Of a DNA stretch of 64,000 bases, positions 26,943 to 35,947 are shown piece by piece (the stretch's first letter is position 1; the number at the start of each line of letters is the position of its first letter). Where the stretch lies: positions 310,001-374,000 of the forward strand of contig OZ246399.1 in NCBI GenBank assembly GCA_965230985.1. Direction: 5' to 3'. The translations under genes and the position numbers were made by a program. This stretch comes from UBA2211 sp035404185. GTDB lineage: Bacteria; Patescibacteriota; Minisyncoccia; Minisyncoccales; Minisyncoccaceae. A model generated the notes under the pieces. It saw nothing but the letters and a program-made list of their open reading frames with translations. It made no database searches and had not been told where the DNA came from.

Positions 26943-27935
26943 ATGGTTCCACTATTAAAATATATCCTATGGTCCTTTTCGGGATTAGGGATTATCTTTA
27001 TTGTCTATTTTTTCGTTGGTTTTGCTAATCAATCAAAGAATATGACGTGGGGAGTTGATTTTTCGGTCAAGCAGACGGATTTTTTAAAGTTAGACTCAAA
27101 AGAGACATACTCGGCTATTTTGAACGATTTAGGGGCAAAAAATATTAAAATATCAGTTTATTGGGATTTAATTGAAAAAGAGAAGGGAGTATATGATTTT
27201 AATGAACTAGATTGGCAGGTTGCTGAAGCAGAAAAACATAACGCTAATGTTGTTTTAGCTATTGGGATGAAAGTGCCTCGTTGGCCAGAATGTCATTTAC
27301 CAACCTGGGCTAGGGATCTTAGCAAATCAGAACAACAAACAGAAATATTAAATATGTTGCAAGAAGTAGTTTTAAGATATAAAGATTCTTCAGCCCTTAC
27401 TATGTGGCAAGTAGAAAATGAGGTTTTTCTTAAGTTCGGAGCTTGTCCTTGGACTGATGAAGATTTTTTAAAAAAGGAAATTACTCTTGTTAAATCAAAA
27501 GATTCTAATCACAAAATTATTATTACTGATAGTGGAGAATTATCTTTTTGGATTAAGGCAGCTCAGGCCGGAGGAGATATCATCGGAGTTACAACTTATA
27601 AGAAGGTTTGGCAACAGCAAGTTCATCTTTATGTTTCCTATCCTTTTCCATCGGTTTTTTATAACCGTAGAGCAGATATAGTAAAGAATATTTTTAATAA
27701 AAAAGTAATTGGGGTTGAATTACAAGCTGAGCCTTGGTGTGCTAATTCAATTATGAACTCGTCTTTAAGTGAACAAAAGAAAACTATGGATTTAAGTCAA
27801 TTCAAAAAAAATGTGGAATTTGCTAAAAATACTGGAATAGATACTTTTTACTTTTGGGGAGCTGAATGGTGGTATTACATGAAGACCGTTTATGGTGATT
27901 CAAGCATTTGGGACGAGGCTAAAAAGCTATTTTAA
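26943..27935 (+). CDS. Membrane-anchored TIM-barrel glycoside hydrolase
   Basis: One N-terminal transmembrane anchor (about 6-26) precedes a beta/alpha barrel. NIKISVYWDLIEKEKGVYDF near residue 60 is typical of family 5/42-like enzymes. LTMWQVENEVF near 155 supplies the acid/base Glu (NE). The nucleophile is probably the Glu in KVIGVELQAEPW near 260. The start at 26943 is set by the promoter just upstream. It could be a cell-surface glycosidase. The substrate is not evident. Confidence 0.72.
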   Translation: MVPLLKYILWSFSGLGIIFIVYFFVGFANQSKNMTWGVDFSVKQTDFLKLDSKETYSAILNDLGAKNIKISVYWDLIEKEKGVYDFNELDWQVAEAEKHNANVVLAIGMKVPRWPECHLPTWARDLSKSEQQTEILNMLQEVVLRYKDSSALTMWQVENEVFLKFGACPWTDEDFLKKEITLVKSKDSNHKIIITDSGELSFWIKAAQAGGDIIGVTTYKKVWQQQVHLYVSYPFPSVFYNRRADIVKNIFNKKVIGVELQAEPWCANSIMNSSLSEQKKTMDLSQFKKNVEFAKNTGIDTFYFWGAEWWYYMKTVYGDSSIWDEAKKLF

Positions 27936-27940
27936 TAAAT

Positions 27941-28648
27941 ATGATAAGTATAATTATCCCGACATTAAACGAGGAAAAAAATATTAAAACCTTGCTTGCT
28001 ATAATTCAGAAAGGCGGTTTTGATGATTATGAAGTAATAATAGCTGATGCTGGTTCAATCGATAAGACAATTGAAATCGCAAGAAAAAATAATTGTATTA
28101 TTAGTAAGGGAGGCTTGCCAGCTAGAGGAAGAAATATTGGGGCAAAAATCGCTAAAGGTGATATCCTTTTCTTTCTAGATGCTGATTTAAAATTTTATCC
28201 TAAGAATTTTTTAAAATTATCAGTTGATTATTTTACTAAAAATGATTTATCGGTGGCTTCATTTGCAATCTTACCCCAAAAAAATAATATATACATGAAT
28301 CCTTTTACTTTGAATCTTTTTTATAATATTCCTCAAGAATTATTAAAGAAGGTATTTCCCATGGGAGCTATGGGAATAATGGTTAAAAAAGATGTATTTG
28401 AAAAGGTTAAAGGATTTGATGAAAGCATTACTTTAGCTGAAGATCATTATTTTGTACAACAAGCTAATAAATTTGGAAAGTTTGATATAATTAAAGGAGT
28501 TAAAATATATATGCCCTTGCGAAGATTTGAAAAAGATGGATATTTTAGAACCTCCTTTAAGTATCTTATATGTGCTTTTAATATGGGAGTAAGACGAAAG
28601 CCAGAAAGAAAGATTAGATACGATTTTGGACATTATGATAAAAAATAA
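27941..28648 (+). CDS. Family 2 glycosyltransferase
   Basis: GT-A fold sugar transferase of 235 residues. It starts ISIIIPTLNEEKNIKTLL, has DADLKF as the metal-binding DxD near residue 80 and LAEDHYFVQQA near 165. There is no membrane helix at the C-terminus beyond a short hydrophobic stretch. It follows the glycosidase after 5 bp, consistent with an envelope-glycan operon. Donor and acceptor are unknown. Confidence 0.88.
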   Translation: MISIIIPTLNEEKNIKTLLAIIQKGGFDDYEVIIADAGSIDKTIEIARKNNCIISKGGLPARGRNIGAKIAKGDILFFLDADLKFYPKNFLKLSVDYFTKNDLSVASFAILPQKNNIYMNPFTLNLFYNIPQELLKKVFPMGAMGIMVKKDVFEKVKGFDESITLAEDHYFVQQANKFGKFDIIKGVKIYMPLRRFEKDGYFRTSFKYLICAFNMGVRRKPERKIRYDFGHYDKK

Positions 28649-28660
28649 ACCATCAAAACT

Positions 28661-29938
28661 ATGTCAATATATCAATTACCAACAATAAGTTTTCATAAAA
28701 TAAAGGGACCAGAAATGAAGAAGTTAATTCCAGGAAAAATGCCTTTTCCAGGATTGTTTTTGATTTTAGTTTTTTTAATAGGATTGATTGGAGGACTATC
28801 TTCAAGCTATATTTTTTATCTTAAATTAAAACAAGAAATTATTAGTGCTGGGGTTCCGATTATTCATTCAGAAAAAGTTGTTGAAAAAGATTATGTTCCT
28901 CAAACTACTCAAGAGCAGAAAGTAATAGACGTGGTTAAAGAAAATTCTCCCTCAGTTGTTTCTGTTGTTATTATGAAAGAAGTTCCCGTCTATGAAGAGC
29001 AGTATATAGATCTTTTTGGGGATGGTTTTTTTACTGTTCCTCAACAAAAACAAACTGGAACAGAAAAACAGCAGGTTGGAGCTGGAACGGGATTTATTGT
29101 TTCTGAAGATGGACTAGTTTTAACTAATAAGCACGTTGTTTCTGATGATTCAGCTGAATATACAGTAGTTATGAGTGACAATAAAGAATATCCAGCTAAG
29201 GTTTTAGCTAAAGATCCGGTTCAAGACTTGGCAATTATCAAAATACAAAGTGATACCAAATTTAAAGCATTAACTCTTGGTTCTTCTTCTGATATCCAAA
29301 TAGGGCAAAGCGTGATTGCTATTGGTAATGCTTTAGGAGAATTTCAAAATACGGTTTCAGTCGGAGTTATTTCTGGTTTAGGTAGAACAGTTGTTGCTTC
29401 AGGAGAAACAATAGGGACAGAAACATTGGAAGACATTATTCAAACTGATGCTGCTATTAATAAAGGAAATTCAGGTGGACCATTATTGAACTTAAAAGGT
29501 GAAGTCATCGGAATTAATACAGCCGTATCTTCTTCGGGACAAAATATTTCTTTTGCTATTTCAATTGATAAGGCTAAAAAAGATATTGAACAAGTTAAGG
29601 GTTCTGGCAAAATATCATATCCATATGTGGGAGTTAGATATGTCGTGATAAATAAAAAATATGCAGAAGATAAAAAACTATCAGTTGATTACGGGGCTTT
29701 GGTGATTAAAGGAATAAGTTCTAGCGATCCAGCTATCATTTCTGGATCTCCTGCCGAAAAAGCAGGACTAAAAGAAGGTGACATTATTTTAGAAATGGGA
29801 GGCGAAAAAATAACAGAAGATAATACCTTATCTAAAATTATTTCTAAATACAATCCATACGATTCCGTTGATTTAAAGGTATTACGAGACAAAGAAGAGC
29901 TTACAATTCCTCTTGTTTTAGGAGAATGGAAGCAATAG
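28661..29938 (+). CDS. HtrA/DegP-like serine protease
   Basis: Envelope quality-control protease. A single transmembrane segment (about 28-50) anchors it. The trypsin-like domain carries the triad His in TNKHVVSDD, Asp in VQDLAIIKI and Ser in NKGNSGGPLL. One PDZ domain (about 325-425) follows, with PAEKAGLKEGDIILEMGG. At 425 residues it is typical of membrane-anchored HtrA. An earlier Met (28661) is used, but Met20 is a possible alternative start. Confidence 0.93.
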   Translation: MSIYQLPTISFHKIKGPEMKKLIPGKMPFPGLFLILVFLIGLIGGLSSSYIFYLKLKQEIISAGVPIIHSEKVVEKDYVPQTTQEQKVIDVVKENSPSVVSVVIMKEVPVYEEQYIDLFGDGFFTVPQQKQTGTEKQQVGAGTGFIVSEDGLVLTNKHVVSDDSAEYTVVMSDNKEYPAKVLAKDPVQDLAIIKIQSDTKFKALTLGSSSDIQIGQSVIAIGNALGEFQNTVSVGVISGLGRTVVASGETIGTETLEDIIQTDAAINKGNSGGPLLNLKGEVIGINTAVSSSGQNISFAISIDKAKKDIEQVKGSGKISYPYVGVRYVVINKKYAEDKKLSVDYGALVIKGISSSDPAIISGSPAEKAGLKEGDIILEMGGEKITEDNTLSKIISKYNPYDSVDLKVLRDKEELTIPLVLGEWKQ

Positions 29939-29973
29939 CGTTTTTCCTTCGTTTGTGTTAGTATTTTAATACT

Positions 29974-31797
29974 ATGAACTCTGACATTGAAGAAATAAAG
30001 TCTCGTTTAAATATCGTCGATGTCGTAGGAAGCTACATTAAACTTGAAAAAGCGGGAATAAATTATAGAGCTCGCTGTCCTTTTCATAATGAAAAATCGG
30101 CTTCTTTTTTTGTTTCTCCTTCTCGTCAATTATGGCATTGTTTCGGAGGCTGTAATGAGGGAGGGGATATTTTTAAGTTTGTGATGAAAATAGAGGGAGT
30201 TGATTTTATCGATGCTTTAAAGATTTTAGCCGACAAGGCAGGTGTTGCTTTAAAAAGAGATTCGGAAGATTGGCAGAAGGTGAAAAATGAAAGACAGATA
30301 TTAATTGATTTGCTAGAAAGATCTTGCAAATTTTATACCGCTCAGCTAGAAAAAAGTAAAACTGGAAGAGGAGCAATTGAGTACCTCTTAAAAAGAGGAA
30401 TGAAAGAAGAAACAATAAGGGAGTGGAGACTTGGCTATGCTCCTGATACTTGGACTGGTTTGTCTGATTATTTAATTGGACAAGGATTTAAAAGAAAAGA
30501 TATTGTTAGTGGAGGATTAGGAATTAAAAAAGATTCGGCTAAGTTTTTTGATAGATTTAGAAGCAGGATTATGTTTCCTATTCTCAATTTGAATTCTCAA
30601 GTATCTGGATTTACAGGTAGGATATTTAATTCTGAAGACGAGGCTAAATATTTAAATACTCCCAATACTTTATTATATGACAAGAGCCGTGCTTTATACG
30701 GTATGGACAAAGCAAAACTAGAAGTTCGCCAGAAAGATTTTTGCGTTTTGGTTGAGGGAAACGTTGATTGTATTATGTCTCATCAGGCGGGAATTAAAAA
30801 TTGTATTGCTGTTTCGGGAACCGCCTTAACTCCTTTGCACTTGGGAATCATTAAGAGATATTCTTCCAATTTGGTTTTGGCTTTTGATATGGATATTGCC
30901 GGGAATAATGCGACCAAAAAGGGAATTGATTTGGCTCTCAAGAACGGATTTAATGTGAAGGTTATTTCGATGGTTGCGGAAAAAGACCCGGCTGATATTA
31001 TTTTTTTGGAGGGAGAAGAGAAATGGAGAGATTTGGTTAATTCAGCCAAACCGATTAATGAATTTTATTTCGAATTAGCTTTTAAAAACAGGAATCCCGA
31101 AGTTTTTGAAGACAAGAAGAAGATTATTGCCGAACTCTTGCCCGTTTTAAAGAAAATTGATAATAACATAGAACAGAGCCATTGGATTGAAAACATGAGT
31201 CAGCGATTGAGGATAAAGGATGAAGACATTAGGGCGGAAATGAAAAAAGTCAAAATAGAGGAGAATAATATTTTCAAAAAAGAGGTAATTAATATTAAAG
31301 AGAAGAAAACCAGGAGAGAGATGCTGGAAGAGGATATTTTGTCTTTAACCCTGCTTGAACCGGTAAAAGCCTTTGAATTAACCGAAGAAATGATTGAAGT
31401 CTTTTCTCCCGAGGCTAAAGAAGTGTTTTTAAAGATCAAAAACAAGGAAGATTTGGGCGTATCGGACTACGCAAGCTATATCTTAATCAGGTCGGAATTG
31501 ATGAAAGAAGTGGAAGATTTGATTGTAAACGAAGAGTGGAATAAATGCCTGAATGAGTTGCAAAGCTTGATTAAAAAGCAAGAAAGAGATAGGCTGATTC
31601 AAGAGATAAAAAGCAAGGAGAAAGAAGGAGCTTTCGCAGACGTCAAAGAACTTTTATTAAAATTTAATAAATTAATAAAAAACAATGAAGAAAACAAAAA
31701 AGAAGTTAATCAAAAAGGCGAAGCCCAAAAAGCCGTTGAAGAAAGCTGTGAAAAAAAAGAAGCCTGCGAAGAAGAAAGCTCTGGTAAAGAAAGTTAA
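29974..31797 (+). CDS. dnaG: DNA primase
   Basis: Makes RNA primers for replication. The N-terminal zinc finger has CPFHNEKSASF and WHCFGGCNEGGD (CHC2 type). The catalytic Toprim core has VEGNVDCIMSHQAG and LAFDMDIAGNNA. At 607 residues it is standard. The last 37 residues, rich in Glu and Lys, are encoded by DNA that also encodes the lysine-rich N-terminus of RpoD in another frame (113-bp overlap). dnaG-rpoD is a classic pair. Confidence 0.95.
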   Translation: MNSDIEEIKSRLNIVDVVGSYIKLEKAGINYRARCPFHNEKSASFFVSPSRQLWHCFGGCNEGGDIFKFVMKIEGVDFIDALKILADKAGVALKRDSEDWQKVKNERQILIDLLERSCKFYTAQLEKSKTGRGAIEYLLKRGMKEETIREWRLGYAPDTWTGLSDYLIGQGFKRKDIVSGGLGIKKDSAKFFDRFRSRIMFPILNLNSQVSGFTGRIFNSEDEAKYLNTPNTLLYDKSRALYGMDKAKLEVRQKDFCVLVEGNVDCIMSHQAGIKNCIAVSGTALTPLHLGIIKRYSSNLVLAFDMDIAGNNATKKGIDLALKNGFNVKVISMVAEKDPADIIFLEGEEKWRDLVNSAKPINEFYFELAFKNRNPEVFEDKKKIIAELLPVLKKIDNNIEQSHWIENMSQRLRIKDEDIRAEMKKVKIEENNIFKKEVINIKEKKTRREMLEEDILSLTLLEPVKAFELTEEMIEVFSPEAKEVFLKIKNKEDLGVSDYASYILIRSELMKEVEDLIVNEEWNKCLNELQSLIKKQERDRLIQEIKSKEKEGAFADVKELLLKFNKLIKNNEENKKEVNQKGEAQKAVEESCEKKEACEEESSGKES

Positions 31798-32881
31798 GAA
31801 AAGGAAGAAGAGAGTCATTAATGTTATCACTCCAGAAAAATTAGATGAACTGGTAAAGAAAGGCAAGACTAGAGGTTTTGTGACTTTTTCTGAGATTTTA
31901 AATTATTTTCCCAATATTGAAGAAAACATGATTGAATTGGACCAGATGTTCGGTAAATTGGAGCAGTTGAGTATTGATGTGAAAGATTCTAAAGGATATT
32001 TGGATACAACTGATACAACCAAGAAGAAAGGAAGGAAAAGAGCTTCGACCGGAAAGATTGATTCCATCCAGTCATATTTAAAAGAAATCGGAAGGATTGA
32101 TCCGATTACCGCCCGCGATGAGAAGGATTTGGCCCGAAGAATTGAAGCGGGAGACGAGGATGCGAAGAGAAAATTAGCCGAAGCTAATTTAAGACTAGTT
32201 GTTTCAATTGCCAAGAAATACATCGGACGCTCTCCTAATTTGACTTTGCTTGATTTGATTCAGGAAGGTAATTTGGGATTGTTTAGAGCGGTAGAGAAAT
32301 TTGATTGGAGAAAGGGATACAAGTTTTCAACCTATGCTACCTGGTGGATCAGGCAAACGATTACCCGTGCTTTAGCTGATCAAGCCAGAACTATTCGTAT
32401 TCCGGTTCACATGATTGAAACTTTGACTAAATATACTCAAGCTAAAAGAAAGTTATTACAAGAATTAGACAGGGAACCGTTAGACGAAGAGATTGCGGCG
32501 GAAATGGGAATCGAAGTTGAAAAGGTGAGACATTTAGAGAAGATTTCTCAAAAAGCTGTTTCTTTGGAAACTCCGGTCGGAGAAGACGAGAAAGACAGTG
32601 TTTTGGGCGAATTCATTAAAGATGAGAAGATTGAATCTCCAGCTTCTCAAGCCGGAAGAACATTGCTTCGAGAGCATTTGGATGAAATATTTAAAGATTT
32701 GGCTGAAAGAGAACAGAAAATTCTTTCGATGCGTTTTGGTTTAGAAGATGGGGTTACCCATACTTTGGAAGAGGTAGGACAGGAATTCGGTGTAACCAGA
32801 GAAAGAATCAGGCAGATTGAAGCTAAAGCGATTGAAAAGATCAGAGGACACAAGGATTTGAAGAAATTAGAGGGATACTAA
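31685..32881 (+). CDS. rpoD: Primary sigma factor RpoD
   Basis: Housekeeping sigma-70. The lysine/alanine/proline-rich N-terminus (1-45) is followed by a region 1.1-like segment, region 1.2-2 (SYLKEIGRIDPITARDEKDLARR; LRLVVSIAKKY; YATWWIRQTITRALADQ), region 3 and region 4 (GVTRERIRQIEAKAIEKIR). At 398 residues it is complete. The ATG at 31685 gives a 113-bp overlap with dnaG. A start further downstream (in-frame GTG at 31748) would shorten the lysine tract and reduce the overlap. The start is therefore uncertain. Confidence 0.94.
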   Translation: MKKTKKKLIKKAKPKKPLKKAVKKKKPAKKKALVKKVKKRKKRVINVITPEKLDELVKKGKTRGFVTFSEILNYFPNIEENMIELDQMFGKLEQLSIDVKDSKGYLDTTDTTKKKGRKRASTGKIDSIQSYLKEIGRIDPITARDEKDLARRIEAGDEDAKRKLAEANLRLVVSIAKKYIGRSPNLTLLDLIQEGNLGLFRAVEKFDWRKGYKFSTYATWWIRQTITRALADQARTIRIPVHMIETLTKYTQAKRKLLQELDREPLDEEIAAEMGIEVEKVRHLEKISQKAVSLETPVGEDEKDSVLGEFIKDEKIESPASQAGRTLLREHLDEIFKDLAEREQKILSMRFGLEDGVTHTLEEVGQEFGVTRERIRQIEAKAIEKIRGHKDLKKLEGY

Positions 32882-32927
32882 GTTTTCCAACTTGACATTC
32901 TTGGTTCGAAAGAGGAAAATATAGTTA

Positions 32928-33590
32928 ATGAAGGGAAAACTTGATTTAAAAATTAAGGCTAGGGAATTAAGGAAAAAGGGTAAATCTATTAAAGAAATTA
33001 AGAGAAATTTAAATGTTTCTCTTTCTTCTGTTAGTATTTGGGTCAGAGATATTAAATTAAATAAAAAACAATTAGAAGATCTTTACCTGAATAAAAAAAC
33101 AGGAAACCTTAAAGGAAGCATAATCGCTGCCCAGAATAAAATAAGAAAAAGAGAATTAATTACGCAGAAGCTAAAGGAAGAAGGATTTAAAGAAATTGGA
33201 ATGTTAACAGATAGACAAAGATTTTTAGTAGGAGTTTCTATTTATGCCGGAGAAGGAGGGAAAACCGATAGGGATATTTCTTTTGTAAATTCAGATCCAA
33301 AGCTTATTAAATTTATGATGAATTGGTTTAGTGATTTTTGTAACGTTCCATTCGATAAGTTTAGAGGTAGTTTATATATTCATAATGATTTAAATGAAAA
33401 GAAAGCAAAGAAATTTTGGTCTAAATTAACCAAGATACCATTAAGTCATTTTACAAAAAGCTATATTGCAAAAAATAATAAAAAAAGATTGAGAAACAAA
33501 AAACACGAGAACGGCATTTTTAGAATAAAAGTTTCAAACGCAAATCTTCATAGAAAAATAATGGGATGGGTTGACGGAATCTTTAAATAA
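32928..33590 (+). CDS. HTH plus LAGLIDADG-like protein, possible homing endonuclease
   Basis: 220 residues, very lysine-rich. Residues about 8-45 form a resolvase/Sigma-type helix-turn-helix (ARELRKKGKSIKEIKRNLNVSLSSVSIWV). From about 95 a GVSIYAGEGGK motif followed by ISFVNSDPKLIKFMMNWF resembles the first helix and core of LAGLIDADG-type endonucleases. A second related segment may lie near 185-220. It ends 24 bp before a tRNA that carries a group I intron with no internal reading frame, so it may be the intron's mobility gene. That link is inference. TTGACA at 32892 is a possible -35. Confidence 0.55.
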   Translation: MKGKLDLKIKARELRKKGKSIKEIKRNLNVSLSSVSIWVRDIKLNKKQLEDLYLNKKTGNLKGSIIAAQNKIRKRELITQKLKEEGFKEIGMLTDRQRFLVGVSIYAGEGGKTDRDISFVNSDPKLIKFMMNWFSDFCNVPFDKFRGSLYIHNDLNEKKAKKFWSKLTKIPLSHFTKSYIAKNNKKRLRNKKHENGIFRIKVSNANLHRKIMGWVDGIFK

Positions 33591-33614
33591 GCTATATTAT
33601 TAGTATGTTTTTAT

Positions 33615-33923
33615 TCCGGTGTGGCGCAATGGTAGCGCGGATGCCTGTAGACAATACTTGCAGCTTTCTTGAGTAATCAAGATTGAAAAACGAGGTGAAT
33701 TGCGGGAAACCTAAGGGTTTAATACTTATGGCAATCCGCAGCCAAGCCCATAATTTATGGGAAGGTTCAGAGACTATTCCGAAAGGAAGTACTCCTTATT
33801 TTAGGAGGAAGCGCCTCGCCCCTAACATTAAGTTGAGGGTGATGAGATAGTCCACGCTTATTAGAAATAGTAAGATTACGTGTAAGCATTAGGTTGTAGG
33901 TTCGAATCCTACCACCGGAGCCA
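33615..33923 (+). tRNA. tRNA-Asn (GUU), split by a group I intron
   Basis: Exon 1 is 33615-33648 and exon 2 is 33883-33923 including an encoded CCA. Joined, they give 75 nt: acceptor TCCGGTG/CACCGGA with G73, D-stem GCGC/GCGC, anticodon stem GATGC/GCATT, loop CTGTTAA, a 5-nt variable loop and T-stem GTAGG/CCTAC. The anticodon is GTT, and TCC...GGA with G73 fits tRNA-Asn. The intron sits between anticodon positions 35 and 36. The gene is functional only if the intron splices. Confidence 0.92.
33649..33882 (+). ncRNA. Group I self-splicing intron in tRNA-Asn
   Basis: 234 nt. The 5' exon ends in U and the intron ends in G, as group I introns require. P1 pairs exon CUGU with intron GCAG (33660-33663), giving the U-G pair at the splice site. 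The conserved core is visible: P element AATTGCGGGAAACC (33698-33711), Q AATCCGCAGCCAAGC (33733-33747), R GTTCAGAGACTA (33765-33776) and S GATAGTCC (33846-33853). P4 forms TGCGG/CCGCA and P7 forms GACTA/TAGTC. There is no open reading frame inside. Confidence 0.92.
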
Positions 33924-35399
33924 GTTAGGACAGTCGGCTAGTTCTAGTACTAGATTAAACGGAGAAGCTATTGTAAAACATAGCTTTTTTTCGTCTAAGG
34001 TTGGGTTCTGAAGTAGATAACTTAAAAATGTTCTTTTTCCTGCAACATCAGAACTATTTTCAAATATGGTCTTTGCTCTGCGTGCTACGGAAATCACTGT
34101 GGCTATAGTTGTTTGGTATTCATAATCGGCTCTTCGATGTTCAGACATTTCAATTTCAAGTGTCTGTATCTTGTCTTGGTATTCTTGGTGTTTCTTGTCA
34201 TAGATATCCTTAGTAATACTCTGGTCTATATAAGCATCAAGCAATCGGTCTTGTTTTATTTTAAGATTATTACAATCAGTCATTATGCGATTTATTTGTG
34301 CTTTGTGAAAAACGACCTCTGCTTCAGTATTTTTTCTAAGTTCGTTTACTAATCCATTTTGGGTTTCCTCTGTAATGGTTTCAAATCGTTCTAGAACCTC
34401 ATAAATAGGTCTTAGAAGGTCTTTTTCATTCACATATACTCTTTTACATACACCTTTGCCATTAGTGCAAGAATAGTAGGTTGGTTTACCTTCGTGTGTT
34501 TCACCTGTGATAGTACAGCCACAATTTTGGCACTTGATTAAACCTTTGAATACGAAATCTTTAGAATGTGCCTTGTAAATATTTTTACAGCGTCCAGTTC
34601 GTACTTCTTGGCATTTATCAAATAATTCTCTTGTTATTAGGCGGGGATATTTATGTGGATAAGAACCATATTTTTTAGAAATTGCTGTACCACAATAAAA
34701 ACTATCTTTTAAGATATTATCGATGCCACTTTTTGATAATTTATTTCCCTTAAGAGTTTTTAGTCCAAGCTCTGTTATTTTTGTTCGGATTGTTTCTAGT
34801 GAATATTGATTTGTAGCATAAAGTTCGAACATTTTTTGAAGTAAATGTCCTCTCTCTGGGTCGATAATGATGTTTTTGCGTAATCTGTTCTTTTCGTCTA
34901 GGGGAATATTTAAGTAACCTAAACGAACTGTTCCTGTCCATTCTCCATTCCTCCTCTTTTGTTCAAATGCTCGTTTAACATTATCACTGATTGCATCAGA
35001 GTAATATTTAGAAAGTCCTAGTTTCATTCCAAAAGCAAACTTATCGCCAGCTGACATATTAGCATCAATAACTTGTCCATCGGAAACAAAATGAAGTTCT
35101 ATTTGATTATTTATTGCTTTTTCGTATAGTAGGGAAACGCGCTTATCAAAGATATTTCTTGAAAGTCTATCAACTTTATCAAAACAAACCGCAACTTTTT
35201 CTTTTTGTGAATTGATGGTTTCAATTATTTTATCAAACTCGTCTCGTTTGGTTTTGTATGCGCTTTCAATGAAGCTAAACTTTTCTATAATAGTTAGGTT
35301 TCTATTATTGCAATACTCTTGCATTCTAAATATTTGAGCATCAGGAGAGTTTTCTTTTTGTTCGTCAGTTGATACTCTTGCGACAATTATTGCTTTCAT
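33909..35399 (-). CDS. Large serine recombinase
   Basis: Site-specific integrase/excisionase of the resolvase-invertase superfamily, 496 residues. The catalytic domain starts KAIIVARVSTDEQ with the nucleophile Ser10, then FDKVDRLSRN. A Recombinase domain (about 170-275), a zinc ribbon (CQNCGCTITGE...CTNGKGVCKR, about 293-320) and a coiled coil (about 340-410) follow. The final five codons, including the TAG stop, lie inside the T-arm and acceptor of the tRNA-Asn on the other strand, as if the integrated element borrows them from the tRNA. Confidence 0.92.
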   Translation of the reverse strand: MKAIIVARVSTDEQKENSPDAQIFRMQEYCNNRNLTIIEKFSFIESAYKTKRDEFDKIIETINSQKEKVAVCFDKVDRLSRNIFDKRVSLLYEKAINNQIELHFVSDGQVIDANMSAGDKFAFGMKLGLSKYYSDAISDNVKRAFEQKRRNGEWTGTVRLGYLNIPLDEKNRLRKNIIIDPERGHLLQKMFELYATNQYSLETIRTKITELGLKTLKGNKLSKSGIDNILKDSFYCGTAISKKYGSYPHKYPRLITRELFDKCQEVRTGRCKNIYKAHSKDFVFKGLIKCQNCGCTITGETHEGKPTYYSCTNGKGVCKRVYVNEKDLLRPIYEVLERFETITEETQNGLVNELRKNTEAEVVFHKAQINRIMTDCNNLKIKQDRLLDAYIDQSITKDIYDKKHQEYQDKIQTLEIEMSEHRRADYEYQTTIATVISVARRAKTIFENSSDVAGKRTFLSYLLQNPTLDEKKLCFTIASPFNLVLELADCPNWLRW

Positions 35400-35416
35400 A
35401 TTCAGACTTATTAAAA

Positions 35417-35938
35417 TTAAGTTTCTTTAGTGATAATTATTTTAGCATTTTTAAGTAAGTTTTGAGTTACGCTTAGATTCCAAGCTCGCATAGTTTTATG
35501 CCACCTTCTGTGTTTTATAAATTGTTCCCAAGTTAGTTCTATCATCCTTTTAAGCTTATAATTTTTTGATATTTGCACAATAATGACATATTCAAAATGT
35601 TTTTCTGGCTGAGCATCATCATCAGCATCTCCACAGCCATAAAATACTCCTGTAGTACTGCCTGGCTCAGAAATTGTTTTTATGCTGTATCTTTCCCCCT
35701 TACGACTTAATGCGTCAACATTTTGCGTGCCTTCAGGAGCGGCTTGTAGTTTTGGTAATCCTTTAATTTTATTATATGTTTCTATAGCTAAAAACTCCCC
35801 ACGTTCTCCAACAATATTTCTTGTACGTACAAGTCCTCTATTTTTCAATTCTAATTCTGCCTCGGCATATAAAAGCCAAAGTTCTTCATTGTTAATATTA
35901 GAAAATTGATTTATGTTCGAACTATTTAGCACCTCCAT
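35417..35938 (-). CDS. Restriction-associated hypothetical protein (DUF6998-like)
   Basis: 173 residues, not confidently recognised. An N-terminal helix (ELWLLYAEAELELKNRGL) and a core with GERGEFLAIETYNKI, NVDALSRKGERYSIKT resemble PD-(D/E)xK-like nuclease folds: a Glu, then Asp, then x-Lys. It lies between the recombinase and a type II restriction endonuclease in a minus-strand operon, so a role in the restriction system or in a nicking/repair accessory step is plausible but not shown. Confidence 0.5.
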   Translation of the reverse strand: MEVLNSSNINQFSNINNEELWLLYAEAELELKNRGLVRTRNIVGERGEFLAIETYNKIKGLPKLQAAPEGTQNVDALSRKGERYSIKTISEPGSTTGVFYGCGDADDDAQPEKHFEYVIIVQISKNYKLKRMIELTWEQFIKHRRWHKTMRAWNLSVTQNLLKNAKIIITKET

Positions 35939-35947
35939 TTTTAAGAT

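Noticed and set aside
31690..31866. Phe-rich minus-strand reading frame opposite rpoD
   Set aside because: It is the mirror of the lysine-rich codons of RpoD, with no start context or neighbours.
32892..32925. TTGACA plus TATAGT promoter for the HTH/LAGLIDADG-like gene
   Set aside because: The spacing of 22 bp is too long. A poorer -10 (GAAAAT) at 17 bp is possible, so no promoter was called.
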